From Halobellus limi (GTDB lineage: Archaea > Halobacteriota > Halobacteria > Halobacteriales > Haloferacaceae), in the NCBI RefSeq assembly GCF_004799685.1, contig NZ_CP031311.1, positions 1,178,001 through 1,242,000 of the forward strand: a stretch of 64,000 nt of DNA, given 5' to 3'. The position numbers were made by a program, and so were the translations under genes. Of this stretch, positions 63,022 through 64,000 are shown one piece after another (within the stretch, counting starts at the first letter, position 1; each line of letters opens with the position of its first letter). The notes under the pieces are model-generated. The model was not told the DNA's origin. It did not search any database and saw only the letters and a list, made by a program, of their open reading frames with translations.

Positions 63022-63186
63022 AGCGGCGGTACGACCCCGGCGGGAAAGTGTATTTCGCCCAATTATCCGCGCTGATTCCGACGGGGGCGGGTGCCGGCCT
63101 CCCGCGGGGGACGAACGCCAGCCGTCCGCGGGATCGACGCCGCCCGCGCGGCAACTGTTTACTCGCTCCGCATAGAAAGAACCGGT

Positions 63187-63537
63187 ATGGAAGACGTCAT
63201 CTCCGGACTCGAAGGCGAACTCCGGTCGAACGGGGTCAACGTCGAATCGATCGATCCGAGCGGCGAAACCGTCGATTTGGTCTACCTGACCGCCTTCCCG
63301 GACGTGCACGTGAACCACCAGGAGATGGGGCGCGCCCTCCGGACGTTCATCGACGCCGCAGAGCACGACGAGTGGGAGCCCAAGCGGGTCGAGGCGACGG
63401 TACTCCGGCACGAGGACGACGTCCAGGGGACCTGGTACGCCGAACCCGAGTGGTTCCGCCAGTACCTCGAGTACGACATCAGCGGGGAGGAGTTCTCCGC
63501 GCGCGTGATCGAGACGCTCTCGGAGGACGGACAGTGA
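63187..63537 (+). CDS. Haloarchaeal conserved hypothetical protein, 116 aa
   Basis: MEDVISGLEGELRSNGVNVE begins a soluble alpha/beta protein with acidic surface and VDLVYLTAFPDVHVNHQEMG as a conserved-looking core. A second half TVLRHEDDVQGTWYAEPEWF follows. No catalytic residues are evident. The stop overlaps the GTG start of the next gene (GTGA), so translation is coupled. The family is not recognised. Confidence 0.75.
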   Translation: MEDVISGLEGELRSNGVNVESIDPSGETVDLVYLTAFPDVHVNHQEMGRALRTFIDAAEHDEWEPKRVEATVLRHEDDVQGTWYAEPEWFRQYLEYDISGEEFSARVIETLSEDGQ

Positions 63538-64000
63538 CGGTCCGCCGTCCCGAGTCCGGGGAGGACGACGCCGGCGACGACGCGCGGTCGGAGAGCGGCG
63601 ATGACGCGCGACGAGACGACGCTCGCCGCCGTCGGCCCTCCCGCTACGACTTTTCTACAGTGCGGATGACGTTCCGCAGCGGCGACGAGCGCTGTGTGGG
63701 TCGGCTCTATCGACCGGACCGGCCCTCGGACCCGGCGCTGGTCGTCCTCGCCGGCGGCCCGATAGGTGCCTCGGGCGTCGGCCTCGACCGCTACGCCGAG
63801 CGCCTCGCGGCGGCCGGGTACGCGGTCTTCCACTTCGACGTGCGACACACGGGCGACAGCGACGGCGACCCGCGGAACCTGCTCTCGCCGCCGCGGCAGC
63901 GCGCCGACTGGGAGGCGGCGCTCTCGGGGCTGCGGGGCCGAAGCGACGTCGCCACCGACCGGGTCGTCCTCTGGGGCGTCGACCTCGCCGGCGGCACCGT
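63534..64000 (+). CDS. Alpha/beta hydrolase, 3' end cut by window
   Basis: The GTG at 63534 overlaps the previous stop. After an acidic N-terminus of about 35 residues the fold appears: RPDRPSDPALVVLAGGPIGA and GLDRYAERLAAAGYAVFHFD, then VRHTGDSDGDP, typical of alpha/beta hydrolases of the peptidase S9 or dienelactone type. The nucleophile elbow GVDLAGGT near the window end has Asp-Leu-Ala instead of the usual GxSxG, so the true nucleophile may lie elsewhere or be changed. The C-terminal half lies outside the window. Confidence 0.75.
   Translation, partial: MTVRRPESGEDDAGDDARSESGDDARRDDARRRRPSRYDFSTVRMTFRSGDERCVGRLYRPDRPSDPALVVLAGGPIGASGVGLDRYAERLAAAGYAVFHFDVRHTGDSDGDPRNLLSPPRQRADWEAALSGLRGRSDVATDRVVLWGVDLAGGT

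Overview
The window is a high-GC haloarchaeal chromosome segment. Acidic proteomes, Cbf5-type TruB, archaeal RNA polymerase subunits D/N/K, digeranylgeranyl lipid reductase, HalX and HalOD1 signalling proteins and SipW-type secreted proteins all fit class Halobacteria. The genus cannot be fixed by eye.

Positions 1-7954 hold a cell-surface locus: three small secreted proteins with SipW-type signal peptides, a stand-alone receiver protein, a signal peptidase I with a large C-terminal membrane extension, a DUF5305-like membrane protein and a coiled-coil zinc-ribbon protein. The layout resembles bacterial TasA/SipW fibre loci. A lone TnpB element (7966-9285) abuts this block and carries guide-RNA-like hairpins in its 3' end. 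A DUF7504-like protein and a HalX regulator follow.

Positions 11340-16400 look like an accessory island of lower GC. It holds a universal stress protein, an unknown membrane protein, an APC permease and a frameshifted Doc toxin locus. Modules are separated by same-orientation copies of a hairpin-forming repeat of about 50 bp. Positions 16615-21763 hold a lipid reductase, a sulfatase, a DUF2237 protein and a secreted protein with an Asp-rich tail.

Positions 21862-29250 form a second accessory and signalling zone. It has a restriction-modification remnant, four HalOD1 proteins, a DUF7344 regulator, a YccF protein, a stress protein, a PAS histidine kinase, and two diverged direct copies of a repeat of about 200-300 bp. 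A broken VapB-type antitoxin lies just before tRNA-Pro.

From 29742 the window is mostly core genome: the adk-DUF106-cmk-truB block, stress/permease genes, tRNA-Ser(TGA) with two partial copies of its 3' end, mrp, a uracil-DNA glycosylase, moaA, and a translation/transcription cluster. That cluster runs tRNA-Ser(GCT), uS13, uS4, uS11, rpoD, tRNA-Leu(CAG), L18e, uL13, uS9, rpoN, rpoK, enolase, uS2. L18e reads as -1 frameshifted at a run of seven A. Beyond 50 kb lie a rhodanese/metallo-beta-lactamase protein, a zincin-like protein, a Dna2-like nuclease-helicase, an SLC13 transporter, an Lhr helicase, an RNase Z-like hydrolase, a receiver-PAS protein and a hydrolase cut by the window end.
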